Source: Deuterostichococcus epilithicus
Lineage: Eukaryota > Chlorophyta > Trebouxiophyceae > Prasiolales > Stichococcaceae
Direction of reading: 5' to 3'
DNA length: 64,000 nt
NCBI GenBank assembly: GCA_033439295.1
Contig: JAVTLE010000023.1
Span: 1,612,001-1,676,000, forward strand
Part shown: piece by piece, positions 1 to 11,675 of the stretch
How the letters are laid out: each line of letters starts with the position of its first letter
Position numbering within the stretch: position 1 is the stretch's first letter
Program-made: the position numbers and the translations under genes
Notes under the pieces: generated by a model
What the model saw: the letters and a program-made list of their open reading frames with translations, nothing else
Databases searched by the model: none
Told to the model about the DNA's origin: nothing

Positions 1-735
1 TCAGAGTTTCTTAAACAGCCTGCCATGGTGCAGCATGGGCGCGAAGCGGATGGGCGGCCTGGCGTGTAGGCCCCTCGATATTGAGTTCATGCTTCGCTGA
101 GCCACGCACAGAGGAAGTGCCATGAACAGAGGAAGCAATGCTTGCCTTGCTGTCGTCAAAGAAGCCGCGCGGCAGCGACACCTGCTGCTCGCGCTGCGTC
201 GCACGGTTCAGCCCCGTGGCCACCACCTCGTGGTCGCTGGACACCACCAGCAGCTGCGCCGGCTGCGGCCACAGCACCGCAGGTTATGGGTCAGTGGGTC
301 ACACATGACTTGGTTGCGCCGTCATGCTGTTTGTTTTTGGCACAAACGATCAGCTGTGGCGGTGCTCTGAATCCACCTGGTAATGCTCCAGCATGGTAAG
401 GGTGTTGACGTACGTCCTCGACGTCTCCACAAACTGCACGAGGTGCAGCCGCATCTCGGAGACGAGGAGCACAGCCAGGCCCACCTACGACAGGAAGGTG
501 CTTTCGATGAACTCATGTGTTCAGCCTCACCTGCACGGGCACAGCAACAGAGGGCTCGACCAACTCGGGTCCACAGTGAGCATAAACACACGCTTGCTTA
601 GAGCACCTCCTTGGCGCGGTTCTCGATGACCGATGCGATGCACTCGCCGACGATTTCGTCGCTGAAGGCAGCAGATGGGTCAGTGGCGCCATCGCCTCCG
701 CGCTGGCTGATGCTCCCTCGGCTCCTGCTCATCAT
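1..735 (-). CDS. MSH4: MSH4, meiotic MutS homologue (N-terminal part, runs off left edge)
   Basis: MSH4 pairs with MSH5 (MutS-gamma) to stabilise recombination intermediates at meiotic crossovers; it does not repair mismatches. Three exons are visible: 735..607, 484..377 and 262..146, all phase 0. The start is the first of two adjacent ATGs (735). The product reads SDEIVGECIASVIENRAKE, then a segment with LHLVQFVETSRTYVNTL, then PAQLLVVSSDHEVVATG ending in RGFFDDSK. Plant MSH4 has the same order near its N-terminus: an ENRAKEVG block, a Q-ETS-Y block and a V-ARGCFDDTKG block. The intron after FDDSK has a GC donor (AAG|GCAAGC). The MutS core and ATPase lie beyond the left edge. The identification rests on recalled family motifs, so it is good but not certain. 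Confidence 0.72.
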
Positions 736-1265
736 TGCAGGCAAGACAGTGCCTCTGCTGCCAGCTGCACAGCTGGCTGTTGCTGAAAAGAATTGTCCTG
801 AGTCTGCTGGATGAAGCTAGCTCAGCATGGAACCACGGCCACTCTGCTTTCAGACGAGAGGAATAATTAGGGCCGAAGATTTGGTCCTTGCTTGCCGGTT
901 GCCGCCAGAAATTAGTCTTGCGGTGAATTGAGGGCCCAATATAGGTGAATCCAGGGCCCAGTGTAGAGCACGGCTACAACAACGGCTGTACACATGCAGT
1001 GGATTTTTAATGCACGAGTGGAGGGGGCTCGTATAAACAGAGATTGCAGCCTGATGCGTGCATCGCAAGGATCACGCTCTAAACATGCCTTCAATTTCCA
1101 ACGAGTGCTCTCAGCAGCGATCGATTTGACACATACCTAACACTTTTGCGTCAATACCCCGGCACAGTGCTGAATGATATCCCAGTCGTCCCTGCCGCTC
1201 ACTCCGGAAGTAGCGCTGACTGGTCCAGAACTCGAGCGAATCACGCCAAATGGTTATGTCGCCTC
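736..1265. other. Intergenic, between NHP2 3' end and MSH4 start
   Basis: Both flanking genes read leftward, so this holds the NHP2 3' UTR and the MSH4 promoter. No coding block with recognisable homology and no clear motif was seen. Confidence 0.5.
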
Positions 1266-2347
1266 TCAGAATGCGGGCTGCACCGACTTGATCTTTGCAA
1301 ACACCGCCTCATATGTCGTGTCGAAATCCTCGTCTGGCTCGCCACCCTTCAGCGGCTTGGCCATCACCAGCATGCAGCTGGTCGGCCGCTTTGTCAGGCC
1401 TGCCGCGCCCAGCTCCTGCGGGGCCAAGCAGACAGCACCGGCCATCAGAAAGGACGAAACCAGGGAAATGTTGTCAATATGCAGTGCGAAAGGCAGACGC
1501 CAGTCCCCGCCTCGTGATGACATCTGACGTAAAAGCTGCAGCTGCAGCGAACGTCTCCGCAGGCTAGCGCACCTCCTTTGAGGGCACGTAGATGTAGGGG
1601 ATGTTGTTGTCTTCGCACAGCACCGGCAGCGGTGTAATGACGTCCACCGGCGAGATGTCGCCCGCAATGATGCACAGCCTGCAGTGTCATCAATGGCTGT
1701 TGACGAAGCGGCGCTGTACCAGCCTCGCAGCAACCCGCTACGGTGGACTCGAGCATAAATGATTACCAAGCATTTGCTTGGCTGACTGCAGACGGACCTG
1801 GCCACATGCCACCAGCACATGCATGGAGTCGGAGCCGCCTTCAGCATGGCATCGTGCTGCGCACGCAGTCCGATCAGCACAGATCGCAATGTCGAAGACC
1901 GAGTCGCACTCACCCCTTTTGCTTCTTCCGCACGGCCTTGATGACCTCCTTCACGCCGCGCTTAATCTGCTTTTTCTTGGCAGCCTTCTTGGCCAGCTTC
2001 AGCACCTTCTTCTGCAGCTTCTCGTCCGCCAGCGGCACGGCGATGACGCTGACGTGCGGCGGCTCTGGCCGGAACAGCGGCAGCGGCGCCACGACCGGCG
2101 TCGCGGCCGTTGTCGAGGCGGGCGCGGCTGACGGCTGGGCGACCTTCTCCTCTGATGCTGCTGCAGGAGCCTCGGCTGCAGGCTCCGCTGCGGCTGGCGT
2201 CTCGAGCTTCACCTTCTTCTTCTTCTTCTCGCTCTTTGGGGTGGCGGCCTCCGCCGCCTCTGCTGCCCCCGCCTCTGCTGTCACAGGCTCCCCGTCCGCT
2301 GTCGACTTCCTCTTCTTTTTCTTTTTCTCTATCGTCTCTGCACCCAT
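1266..2347 (-). CDS. NHP2: NHP2, H/ACA snoRNP subunit (L7Ae family)
   Basis: NHP2 is a core protein of H/ACA small nucleolar RNPs, which pseudouridylate rRNA and snRNA in the nucleolus. Exons 2347..1914, 1678..1573 and 1415..1266 join in phase to give 229 residues. The first 120 or so residues are low-complexity: two Lys-rich blocks (EKKKKKRKS, SEKKKKKVK) separated by Ala/Glu stretches, as expected of nucleolar signals. The L7Ae domain follows: KQIKRGVKEVIKAVRK, then GDISPVDVITPLPVLCEDN and IPYIYVPSKEV, then ELGAAGLTKRPTSCMLV. This order matches eukaryotic NHP2, although the acidic/basic N-terminal extension is longer than in animals. It shares a 494-base divergent intergenic region with the AMSH-like gene. 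Confidence 0.93.
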
Positions 2348-2841
2348 GGCTTGCAGGGTGGAGTGTCCGTTGGATATGTGCAGTGCCACTGGAGGCCGGT
2401 ATTGCACGCTGTAACTACTTATTCAAGTGTGGCGCAGCGCTGCGAGGACCAGCAGAACAGTATCTCGCACTCTCAGCCGTTGCTGCTGGCGGGATGCAAG
2501 CAGTCTGCAGCAAGGCTGGCCGTGCCGTCCTCGCGGGCTTCGGAAGTAGAAGACGTAGCGAAAGCAGCGTTCGTCAGGGGATACGATATATTGTAGGCTT
2601 GTTGTTTCGTGAGAATTTGTGCAGGAATCTGCCGGGTCAATCAGCGTTTATGCCAACGCATTGTCGCTTGTGCAGACGTACGAAAAGTTGGTCAGTGAGC
2701 TGCACTCATATGCAATAGGAAGTGAATGCGACTTCTCCGGAACGGATGAAGGTCATAATCCCACCTTCCGGAACCTCGTGCAGACTTAGAAGCCATTGTG
2801 TTGGCAATACCGAAGTATCAGCTCGCATGTAAGCGTCTAGC
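2348..2841. promoter_or_regulatory. Divergent promoter region, NHP2 / AMSH-like
   Basis: NHP2 begins at 2347 leftward and the deubiquitinase at 2842 rightward, so both promoters and 5' UTRs lie in these 494 bases. No TATA box or other motif could be called. The boundaries come only from the start codons. Confidence 0.5.
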
Positions 2842-5800
2842 ATGCCGGCACCGAGGCGTCCTGAGCAGACCTCGCTGACCAAACAGCTGGCGGGTCATGC
2901 CAGGGTGCGACCCGTGAATAACAAGGTTGGCGTGGGCATGTACTACCACACGGCAGAGCTGCTGCTGCGACAGGTGATTCTACCGCGTCCAGATCGGATT
3001 TCAAATCCCCAGGACACTGCTGTGCCACATCCAATGCTGTGGCCGTGCCGTTCCAAAGCATGGTTGTTGCCTCCACTACTGCAGGTGAACACCTACAGGG
3101 CCGCACACGACGATGTGCAGCTCTACGTGTTCCTCATGCGCTACGCCAGGTGCGGTTGCAGGCATTCATGTTCCTGCACGCCCTGCCAGTCCTGCAGCGA
3201 TGCCAGCGCCTTGCGATACGAGGCTTTCTGAGCCCCGGCCTGACCACCGGGTGGTTGGACCCAACTGTGCAGCCTGGTGGTGGACACGCTGCCCAAGCAT
3301 CAGGACTTTAGGAAGGACGACCCGAAGTACAGGCGGCTCCGGCAGGTGAGGTCTCTATGTGCACGGATGTGTTGCAGCGGCACAAGGCGCAATGGTATAA
3401 GGCGAGTCTGGCGGCGCGGAGCCTGATACAAGAAGCAAAACCCACATGGAACATCCCTGCCTCTACCTGCTGCAGAGGCTGGTGGACGAGTACATGGCAG
3501 AGCTGGAGCGCATCAAGATGCGCCTCAACCTCAGCGCCAAGGAGCTACCGACGCAGAACCGGTACCGCCCCGCGCCACGGGCCGCTGAGGCGGTGCAGAC
3601 CAGCCTGACTAACCTGCCGGGCCTGGACTGGGCCGCCTTCACGCCCAGCTACCGCGGCGGCAGTTACGGTGGCAGCTACGGCAATGGCGGCCGCAGTGGT
3701 GGCGGCGGGCCCATGGGCATGGGCGGCTATGGCGGCGGCGGCGCGCAGCGGCTCAGCAGCAGCGGCGAGTCGATGGACCTGCTGTCAGGCGTCGGCAGCG
3801 CGCCATCGGCGCCGCAGCTGCCGCCCAACCTGCTGCCGTTCGACACGCAGAACGGGCGCAGCGGGCTGCCGATGGCGAGCAGCGAGGCACTGCAGCGGCA
3901 CGCGCTGCTGCCATCGGCGCCAGAGCGACGGCGGCCAGCGGCGGCGGCGGCGGCGCCAGGCCAGCGCCCGCTGTACCCCGACTTTGACGCCTCGCCCCTG
4001 AGCCCCATTGACTTTGGCTTCCAGCAGGCCACACCCTCTGCGCCGCCGCTTGATGGCTCAGGGGTACGTGGCCGTCGCTGCCTGCATTTGGGGACTCAAG
4101 CCTAGCGTGCACCTGTGCTGACAGGTCGTGGTCAGGCTGGTTTCGTGCTTCTGCAGGCTCAGACATTGACATGCTACTCCCTGTTAACTTGATATGCAGG
4201 CTAGTGGCCTGGCGCAGCAGCTACAGCAGACGTCGCTGATGGACTCTGCGCCGGCAGAGGCGGCGCCGTCGCCGCCGCCGCCGCCGGCGCAGCTGGCGGC
4301 CGACCTGCAGCAGCAGGTCGCAAATGGCGTCAAGCCGCAGCTCTCACTGCAACTGGGCCCGCAGGAGATGCAGGTGCTTGTACAATCCCGCCACCTGCTT
4401 CCAAGTGCACAAGACGAGCACTTTGCATCTGCGCGCATTGCTGCCGCTTGCTGCTTCATCGAGGTGGGTTTATGGGCTGATGCTAGAAATGCAGCCGTCT
4501 GCGGCTTGGTCTGCTGGAGAGCGATGATTGAGCTGGCGTTCATCCTTGCGCAGGTCGACATGGTGTCGCCTTCGGAGGGGGACCCCTGCTGCGCGGCGCA
4601 GCACGCCAAGTCGCCTCTAGAGAAGGACTTTGAGGGCATCCGGGACGTGAACGTTTCCGTTTCACTCATGGAGGACTTCATGCGGTGCGTTCTGCGCTGC
4701 TGCAGTTGCGGGGGGTAGTGAGAGAGAGGAGTGCAACTGTCATTGTTTCCCGCTGTTCTTTTGGCGCGAGGAGGAAGCGCCGCATGCCTGCCGGGGACTG
4801 CGGGCTGAGTGAGACCGATCACAAAGCACTTGGGTAGGTTAGTGCCAGCGCAATGCGGCAGGAGACTCACTCATCAGAGCGGACATTGCCACTGGCTTGC
4901 GCAGGCGATGCGTCATCAGTGCACAGTGCAAATTCGAGACGATCGGGCTGCTGACCGGAAGTTCTGCCTGTCGTCGGCAGACTTTGTGTCTCTTCGAGCA
5001 CTTCGAGGGGTGTTGAGACGATCGGGATGCTGATCGGAAACCCTGCTGCCTGCTGCGCAGGCTGTGCGTCTCTAACACGCAGCGCAACATCGAGACGATC
5101 GGGCTGCTGGGCGGCACGCTGTCCAAGGACGGCACCTCCTTCACCATCAACACGCTCATCATTCCCAAGCAAAAAGGGGAGACGGACCGGGTGGAGATGC
5201 TCAAGGAGGAGGAGATCTGGGACATCTTCTTCCAGGTGCAGCCCTCTGCTAACAACCAAATCGACGTTTTTGACAGCGCATAACACGTTGTCAAGGGGAG
5301 GATTCTTGGAGACTTTTCCTGCCAGGTGCGGCTGAACTGAGTGTTGTCCTTCCACCCTGTTCTGTCTCGCTTCCTCCCACACTGCTTTGCCTACCTCCTG
5401 ACTCCTCTGGACATAACGCCTTGATTCTCTTCTTCATACCCATGTTTCCCTGAACCCCTGGTCAGCACGCAAACCGTGGTCAGCATCATGCACCGGTAGG
5501 CTTCATCTCTCTGCCTCGGTCTCAAGGTGCACTTTGTGAAGCAGGGGAACTCATGAAGCACTTCACACTGCACCATTCACTGATAAAGCGACGTTTGCTC
5601 CTCCCAGGACGGGGCGGCGGCCACGCAGTCACTGTTCCCGGTCGGCTGGATCCACACGCACCCGGCCTTCGACTGCTTCCTGTCCTCAGTGGACATACAC
5701 AACCAGTACGGCTACCAGGTGGGGCGCCTGTGTCAGATGTTGCACCGTTTATGGACAGTTGCATACATCCACGACCAGGTGGGGGTGCCTAGTGAATGTC

Positions 5801-6309
5801 TGTGGAATGTGCTGCGCAGAGTCGATCTGCCGTCTGCATTGCTCGAGTCTCCAGCGCTCTGTCGCCTTGGTCGCCCAGGTCATGCTGGAAGAGGCGGTGG
5901 CGATCGTGATGTCGCCGCGCGACAGTCAGAACCGCAAGTGCGGCATTTTCAGGCTGACGACACCCGGCGGCATGGGGCTCATCAAAGACTGCTCGCAGAC
6001 GGGTTTCCACACGCATCCGCCCACCAACACCGGCCAGAAGATTTACGAGCTGTGCGGACACGTGCGCGACTTAAGCCTCTGCGTCTGGAGCTCATCAGCG
6101 CTGCGTGCATGCATGCCGGCTATGCATGGTGCGGTGGCTGCAAAGGGACGCCCAACCTTGTGCTCAGCGCGCTTGCAGCACGATGGTCGAACCTGACGAG
6201 GTATCAATTGGTTGGATGTGCGCAGGACTGATGGACACGTTGTGTTTTTGCGCCGCAGGTGTACGTCAATCCAAGGGTGCAGCACAAGGTCGTGGATCTG
6301 CGCACCTGA
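2842..6309 (+). CDS. AMSH-like JAMM deubiquitinase
   Basis: AMSH proteins are zinc metalloproteases that cut Lys63-linked ubiquitin chains on endosomes, working with ESCRT. Exons 2842..2973, 3085..3149, 3273..3345, 3476..4063, 4200..4373, 4554..4684, 5061..5235, 5608..5718, 5879..6061 and 6259..6309 close in phase to 560 residues. Residues 1-110 form the USP8-dimerisation/MIT-like helices (VNNKVGVGMYYHTAELLLRQ onward). Residues 120-300 are Gly/Ser/Pro-rich. The C-terminal MPN+ domain carries the full JAMM set: Glu399 (IETIGLLGG), His462 and His464 in GWIHTHPAFDCF, Ser472 and Asp475. Family hallmarks CGIFRLTTPGGM and VQHKVVDLR follow. Where animal AMSH has HTHPTQ this has HTHPAF. The intron before exon 7 holds two decayed copies of that exon's start. 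Confidence 0.95.
4897..5115 (+). repeat. Triplicated exon-7 start inside AMSH intron 6
   Basis: The block containing GAGACGATCGGGCTGCTG occurs at 4936 and, slightly changed, at 5015, before the functional copy at 5092. Spacing is 79 and 77 bases. The first copy also keeps the acceptor-like TTGCGCAGGC. Copies differ by roughly a fifth to a third of positions, so they are old. Only the last copy is in frame with its neighbours. Confidence 0.88.
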
Positions 6310-8024
6310 GGTTGCTCATGTGCACAGGGCCGCGGAGGGCTGGCAGGGTAGGCCAGCGATTGTAGAGTACAGAGTTGCGAACTCTGATGAGGCATACTCT
6401 TCAGATGGACTGCATCCGGCTGGTGAAGGACCTGAAATGCACTCATTTGCGCTCTGCGTGCCGGACGCGCTCCTTTTGACTGAAGCCCAGCACGGGCATG
6501 CTGGGTGCAATGGGCGCAGCGTGGATCATGCGCAGCCGCACACGTTACCATTGAAGCGTCAACGGCTGACGAAAAGTGGCTCAGACGTCTGTAACTTTGC
6601 CTGCCATGCGGCTAGGTCCACAGGTAGGTGTTGTGTGTGGAGGTGAGGGAGCCAAGTACCGCCTCAACTCAGCATTCACCCGCAGCACGTGCAGCCAGAT
6701 CCACGTGCTCCACGAACGTCCAAAAAGAGAACTCGCAGCCCGCACGCACCGCCCGACACGACTTCTCAGCTCACGAGTTCGCGTTTCGGCGGGTGGCACA
6801 TCATCATCGGGGTGGCTGCATTGCGTGCTTGAACGGCTGCCTCCCCACAGCTCGAGGACGTTCCGACCACAGGCGCTCATCACAGGTGACTTCATTTGCT
6901 TGGCACGTTCCGTTCTGGCTTCCCCACCACAAGATCGACAGCTCATCGCCTCTATCTGAATCGCTCACCCATTCTGCACCCAATCTGGCCTCTGTCTGGG
7001 GCTGAGCGCGCGAGACGCGGCAAGGCGCACGCACATCAGCGCGTTCGTGTCCTATGGCGGCCGGAGCCTCCTACAGCCGGGCGCTTGAAACCACAGCCGC
7101 CTTGACCTGAGGGTCGCCGCGGGGCCGCGAAACTGCTCTGCCGCCAATCAGACCTGCCCCATCGATCGCCTGGCTACACAGCCATCTTGACGGCGCGCAT
7201 TCGATTTCGAGTCCGGGTCGATGCACGTCGCCGTCTTTGACCGTTGCGCATGTGCAGCAGCAATCTCCAGTTTCTGCCTGTAACATATGCGGAAGCTCAT
7301 TTGGCATGAAACCATCGAAGAGCAAGCCTGGTCAGAGGTGGGTGCCAGGCGGGGGCGAGCCCCTGTGGCAAGCATTGAAGCATCGAGCGCTGTCATGACT
7401 ATTTGATGACAATGATGACGCGGCACTGATCATCCGCGTTTGAACCAACGCCACAACGATGACGGGCACGACTATGGGCGCGCTCTTGTCTGATGAGTTT
7501 CAGCAGCATGCAGTGCTGGCGCATGGCTGTGGACGCCCAGAGTACGGCTGTCATGTTTGCTGACATCATGTGTACCACATCCTGTTGGGTGTCCACGACA
7601 CGCAAGCCGCCTCAGCATCGTGCGGGCTCGCCAGATTATGGCACAGCAGTAAGAATGTTCCTGATCAGCATTCAAGGACGATGACAGATTTTTACAAGGG
7701 AGGAAACTACATGCACAAGCATGGCTGCCGTTTCGGCAGGCAGCATGTGGTCGCAGGGAAGCTGCTGGCGTATACGACCTAAAAGTGGCTTTGATGCACA
7801 CGGCGCAATTCAGGATCCCTCCAGGCCTTTCGACGCCAAGCAGGTCTGCAACTGATGCAGCTGCGCATGGCTGCGAACGAAGGCGGCAATGCGCTCATCT
7901 ACACCGCTGCTGCGGTTTCCATGACGGAATCTTTCACGCGTGCAGGCCCCACCGTCGTCGTGCTCAAGCCAGCCCGCGGGCCCGGACATATTTGAAGGAG
8001 CACAGTCTCCCAGCTCTTGCAGCA
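6310..8024. other. Gene-poor stretch, AMSH 3' UTR to M43 promoter
   Basis: No open frame here shows family motifs or a convincing spliced model. A TGTAA box, the usual green-algal polyadenylation signal, lies at 6590..6594, 281 bases after the AMSH-like stop. The rest is taken as 3' UTR, spacer and the promoter of the metalloprotease gene. At 1.7 kb it is the longest empty stretch in the window, so a small or non-coding gene could be missed. Confidence 0.4.
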
Positions 8025-10385
8025 ATGCCGCCGTCAACACCAGCCGCGCGCGCTTTGGGGGCCCTTGCGTGGGCCGGCGTGCTGCTTGCAGTGCTGCTGA
8101 GCTCGGTCGCCTCCGCAGCAGCGCACCAGCACCGGTATTGGGACGAGCGCCACCAAGCCGGCCTGTCGACGGCAGCCGTGCACGCGACGCGCAATAGCAG
8201 CCCGGAACACCGCCGCATGATACTGGCCGCGATCAATGGCACGCACCGCGGTTGCGGCGCACCAGAGGTTGACCAGGCTGCAGCCGCCCAATTCGAGGTG
8301 GCAATGCATGCGGAGCTGGCGACGATGCAGAACCACAGGGCGGTGGACACGGCGCCCTTCTCAGCCACCGTCAGGGTGTACTTCCACATCATCCAGCAAG
8401 GTGGAGCATGACTTATCGGAGCTCTTGCAAGTGTCGGGTTGTGGCGATGCCTGCTGCTGGCATGGGACACTGCAATAGCGTGCTGTCGCCACCGCCCAGC
8501 GTCACCAAACAAGAACCTTTTCTGTGGCGCAGGCAACACATATGACGATGGCATGGTGCCGTACAGCCAGGTGCTGGCCCAGATCCGGGCGCTGAACCAG
8601 GCGTACAAGCCGGCTGGCTTCAAGTTCGAGCTGGCGGGCACCGACCGGTGAGTGTTGCTGTCGATAGATACAAGCTTTGCAGCTCAGCAAGTCTCGCAAA
8701 TTTGATCCGCAGCTTGAACGCGGGCGACCACTCCGCTGTCACACTATTGCTGTCAGACACTGTGACTGCTGACATATGTTGGCCTCCTAGCGTGCTCTTT
8801 TGACGGCTTGCTCCGATCAACCCATGCCACACGGGCCCCGACCAGACTGGCGACTAGTCACCCTTCTTGTTTATCTGCGACAGGACCATCAACAAGGACT
8901 GGTTCAACATGGACATCTACAACAGCGCCATCTTCAACGGCATGAAGTGCGTTCTCTGGCTCGTTGACCCACTGCATTGACGAAGCAACTCTGACAGGCA
9001 ATTTCGCTTGCACAAGAAGCTGCATCCATGCCACTCCTTCGTGGCTTGCTACATCGCTGAAAGTTGCAGTTCACCTGCAGAAACAGACTGCGGCGCGGTA
9101 GCAGAGCTGATCTTAACATCTACACGGTCAGGATGCCAGGACTGCTGCTCGGAACAACAGGTGATCGACTGATTCTGACTAATCGGCAGGAATGGCTGAA
9201 GCTCCCGGTCCACGTGTGCTCTGCCCGCGCAGATCCTGACTGTACGCTGGTGTGGCTGACAGAAACCAATGGAAGCACAGCGGCTTCTTTTGTGCAGGCT
9301 ACCCATATGGCATTGGCAATGTCAAGGAAGATGGCCAGGTCGTCTCCTGGGTGACGATGCCCGGCGGCGGTTACGGCGGCTTCAACCTTGGAAAGACTGT
9401 TGTCCACGAGACAGGGCACTGGTGAGCCACATCCCCTTGCCGCCCGTTCGGCTGCTCCGTCAACAGCCTGACTGCTGGATGTGCAAGCCCAGTCATCTTG
9501 CATGCGGCATTCCCCAGGTTGCTCAAGTCTGCCTCCTCGCCCGCGACAGCAGGCCGACGCAGTCAACTGACAGATGCATCGCTGACGCAGGCTCGGATTG
9601 TACCATATTTTCCAGGGCGGCTGCAGCCAGCCCAACGACTTCATTGCCGACACCAACCCCATGGCAGGGCCGGTAGGTTGTGCCTGTCGAACTCCGCATT
9701 ATGCCATGCTGTGCATCAAGCGCCCGCCGCAGCAGAGCGTTGACCACCTACCCCTGATCGATGTATGGTTCCGATGTGTCCCTTCTGCAGAACTACAACT
9801 GCGTGCCGGTGGGCCAGCTGGTTTCGACGTGCCAAGGCACCGTCGATCCCAGCCGGAACTACATGGGGTGCGTCAGACTGGTTGCACAGCAACTTGTTGC
9901 ATTACCCCCAGAAGTTGATTCTCGGGAAGCCCCGCTGTTCTCAAGGCTTCGAAGTGTGTTATCTGCTGACTTCGGTCCTTCGTTTGCTGCAGGTACACCT
10001 ATGACGGGTGCGCCGGCTTGCGCTTTGGCACGTCAGCAGATTGTCCGTAGTGTTTCAGCAGTACCTGAACCATGCCAGACGAGGCCAGGCGGACTGGGGG
10101 AATCTGTGCCGGCGCTGCGTGGTGGTGGTCGCTGAAGTCGAGCAGCCTGCTTGAGGGTGTGTATGACCCTGCGCATGGCAGCTAAGTGCAGTCCTCTCAA
10201 ATGCCCGCAGGTGCATGGACAACTTCTCGCAGCAGCAGATCGCGAAGATGCAGCTGGCCTGGAGGCTGTACCGGAAGCCATACCAGACGCTGCCCAAGAA
10301 GAACCTCGCGAGGAAGCCGACAAAGAAGCGGCCGACCAAGCGGCCAACGAGCAGGAAAGCCGCAGCCGGCGGGCGCCGCTTCTGA
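8025..10385 (+). CDS. Secreted M43-type zinc metalloprotease (cytophagalysin/pappalysin-like)
   Basis: This is a predicted secreted endopeptidase. Exons 8025..8400, 8533..8647, 8884..8946, 9081..9160, 9298..9421, 9591..9672, 9791..9867, 9993..10007 and 10211..10385 close in phase to 368 residues. Residues 1-32 look like a signal peptide (ALAWAGVLLAVLLSSVASA). The region up to residue 130 is probably a propeptide. The catalytic block is HETGHWLGLYH: zinc ligands His248, His252 and His258 with Glu249. A Met-turn (NYMGYTYDGCM) follows, split over three exons by a 15-base exon. The C-terminus is a basic tail with KKRPTKRPTSRK. M43 enzymes of this form are common in fungi, bacteria and green algae. 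The substrate is unknown; extracellular matrix turnover or nutrient scavenging are possible. Confidence 0.9.
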
Positions 10386-11675
10386 AGCCGCGGCGACAGC
10401 TCGCAGCTAGCCCAAAACTGACATGGTCGGCACCCGGCCATGCGGCCCACAGGGTCTGCCGCATCAAGCCAAGATGTGTATTTGGCGGCGGCAGCGGCTG
10501 CAACGCACGGGGCCTACAGGACGGTCCGACAGCGTCCGGTCGGGCTGACCGACCAGCAGGTTATGCTGCAGTGCCCCTCGGCAGGCACGGTGGCAAGCCG
10601 CAGGTAGCACCTCGACGATCGACTCGACCGCTAGTACTGCGTAGGTAGCTGGGTAGCAAGGATCGTTTCAGAACTCGCCAGCCATGACGGCTGGCGCCGG
10701 GAGGCCACTGCAGGACACTGCAGCAGGCCACCAGCCAACCACCAGCTGCTCAGGTCACAGCATTATTTCTCAGCGTAGGTGGCCCAATGTGCCGCCATGG
10801 ACAGTAGGGCGCACGTGAAGCTCATCTTGCTGAGCGCAGCTAGCGAGCTGCTATATCGTATTGTTTGCTGCACGATTGACGTTCATGCTGCCGATGCAGC
10901 TGTGCGGTGTTCCGTCAATTCAGTCGTCGTTCCCTCGTAGTATTAGCGCTGCCGTCAGCAAGAGCACAGCCCGCCCCTCACTTCACCTCCCACCCTTCAA
11001 AGTCGATCGGTGATTTTAGGTGATTTGTCATTGTATGAACGAACAATAAACGAGATTGATCGTTTGAATTGTAGGCCCCATGGTCGAGAGCACTGACAGA
11101 TGCGGCCAGACGGCCGCGTTGGTATCGGCAACTTCTTGGTTTCTTGGTCTCGCTGGTCAATGGTTATCTTTGTCGTCCTGTCTGGTTGCTTACATCGTAA
11201 ACGCCTATCTGCCCACAATGCCCCGCTGGTGGTTTGTGCTGCTTGGTGGATCGCGCGGCCGTCCGCATCGTCATGACTAAGTACCGGGCACCTCCGTCCG
11301 CTGCCTCGCACTCAGCGGTTGCAGACCTGACCAACGCTCGGTAGAGTCGAACTGACGCAGGCGATGGTTTTCGGACCTGTGATCGATCACAGGAGTCAGT
11401 GGGGGTGGATAAACAGGACCCGCCGCCGCTGATGCCGCTTCTGAGCATGCTACAAATTTGAGCGTTGGGACGTTATACGCCGTTCCCCATTCGCCTCCTT
11501 CGGGACCGACAAAATGCCGATCCCAGCGCGGCTCTGGAGGTGCAGTGCCAGCTTGCTCGGTGTGGAGGGCTTCGCGAGCGGCGTCTCAGCGAGTTCGAGG
11601 GCGCAAGTGCATCCTGTGCTCGTGGCGAGGCACCTGCGCCTGCGCCTGCGAGGGCACTCATACCGCTGGCACAGC
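10386..11675. other. Intergenic, M43 3' UTR to CFDP1 promoter
   Basis: No coding exon could be supported in these 1.3 kb. The stretch just after the protease stop is GC-rich like its gene. The part around 10,960-11,100 is more AT-rich and may mark the boundary between transcripts. No clear TGTAA box or promoter motif was found. Confidence 0.4.

Noticed and set aside
4897-5115. CRISPR-like spacing of repeats
   Set aside because: There are only three units, each coding-derived, diverged and ending at a splice acceptor, in a eukaryotic gene. This is not a CRISPR array.
6310-8024. Several short frames as possible small genes
   Set aside because: None has homology, a signal peptide or membrane helix that stands out, or splice sites that extend it. 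They are expected by chance at this GC content.
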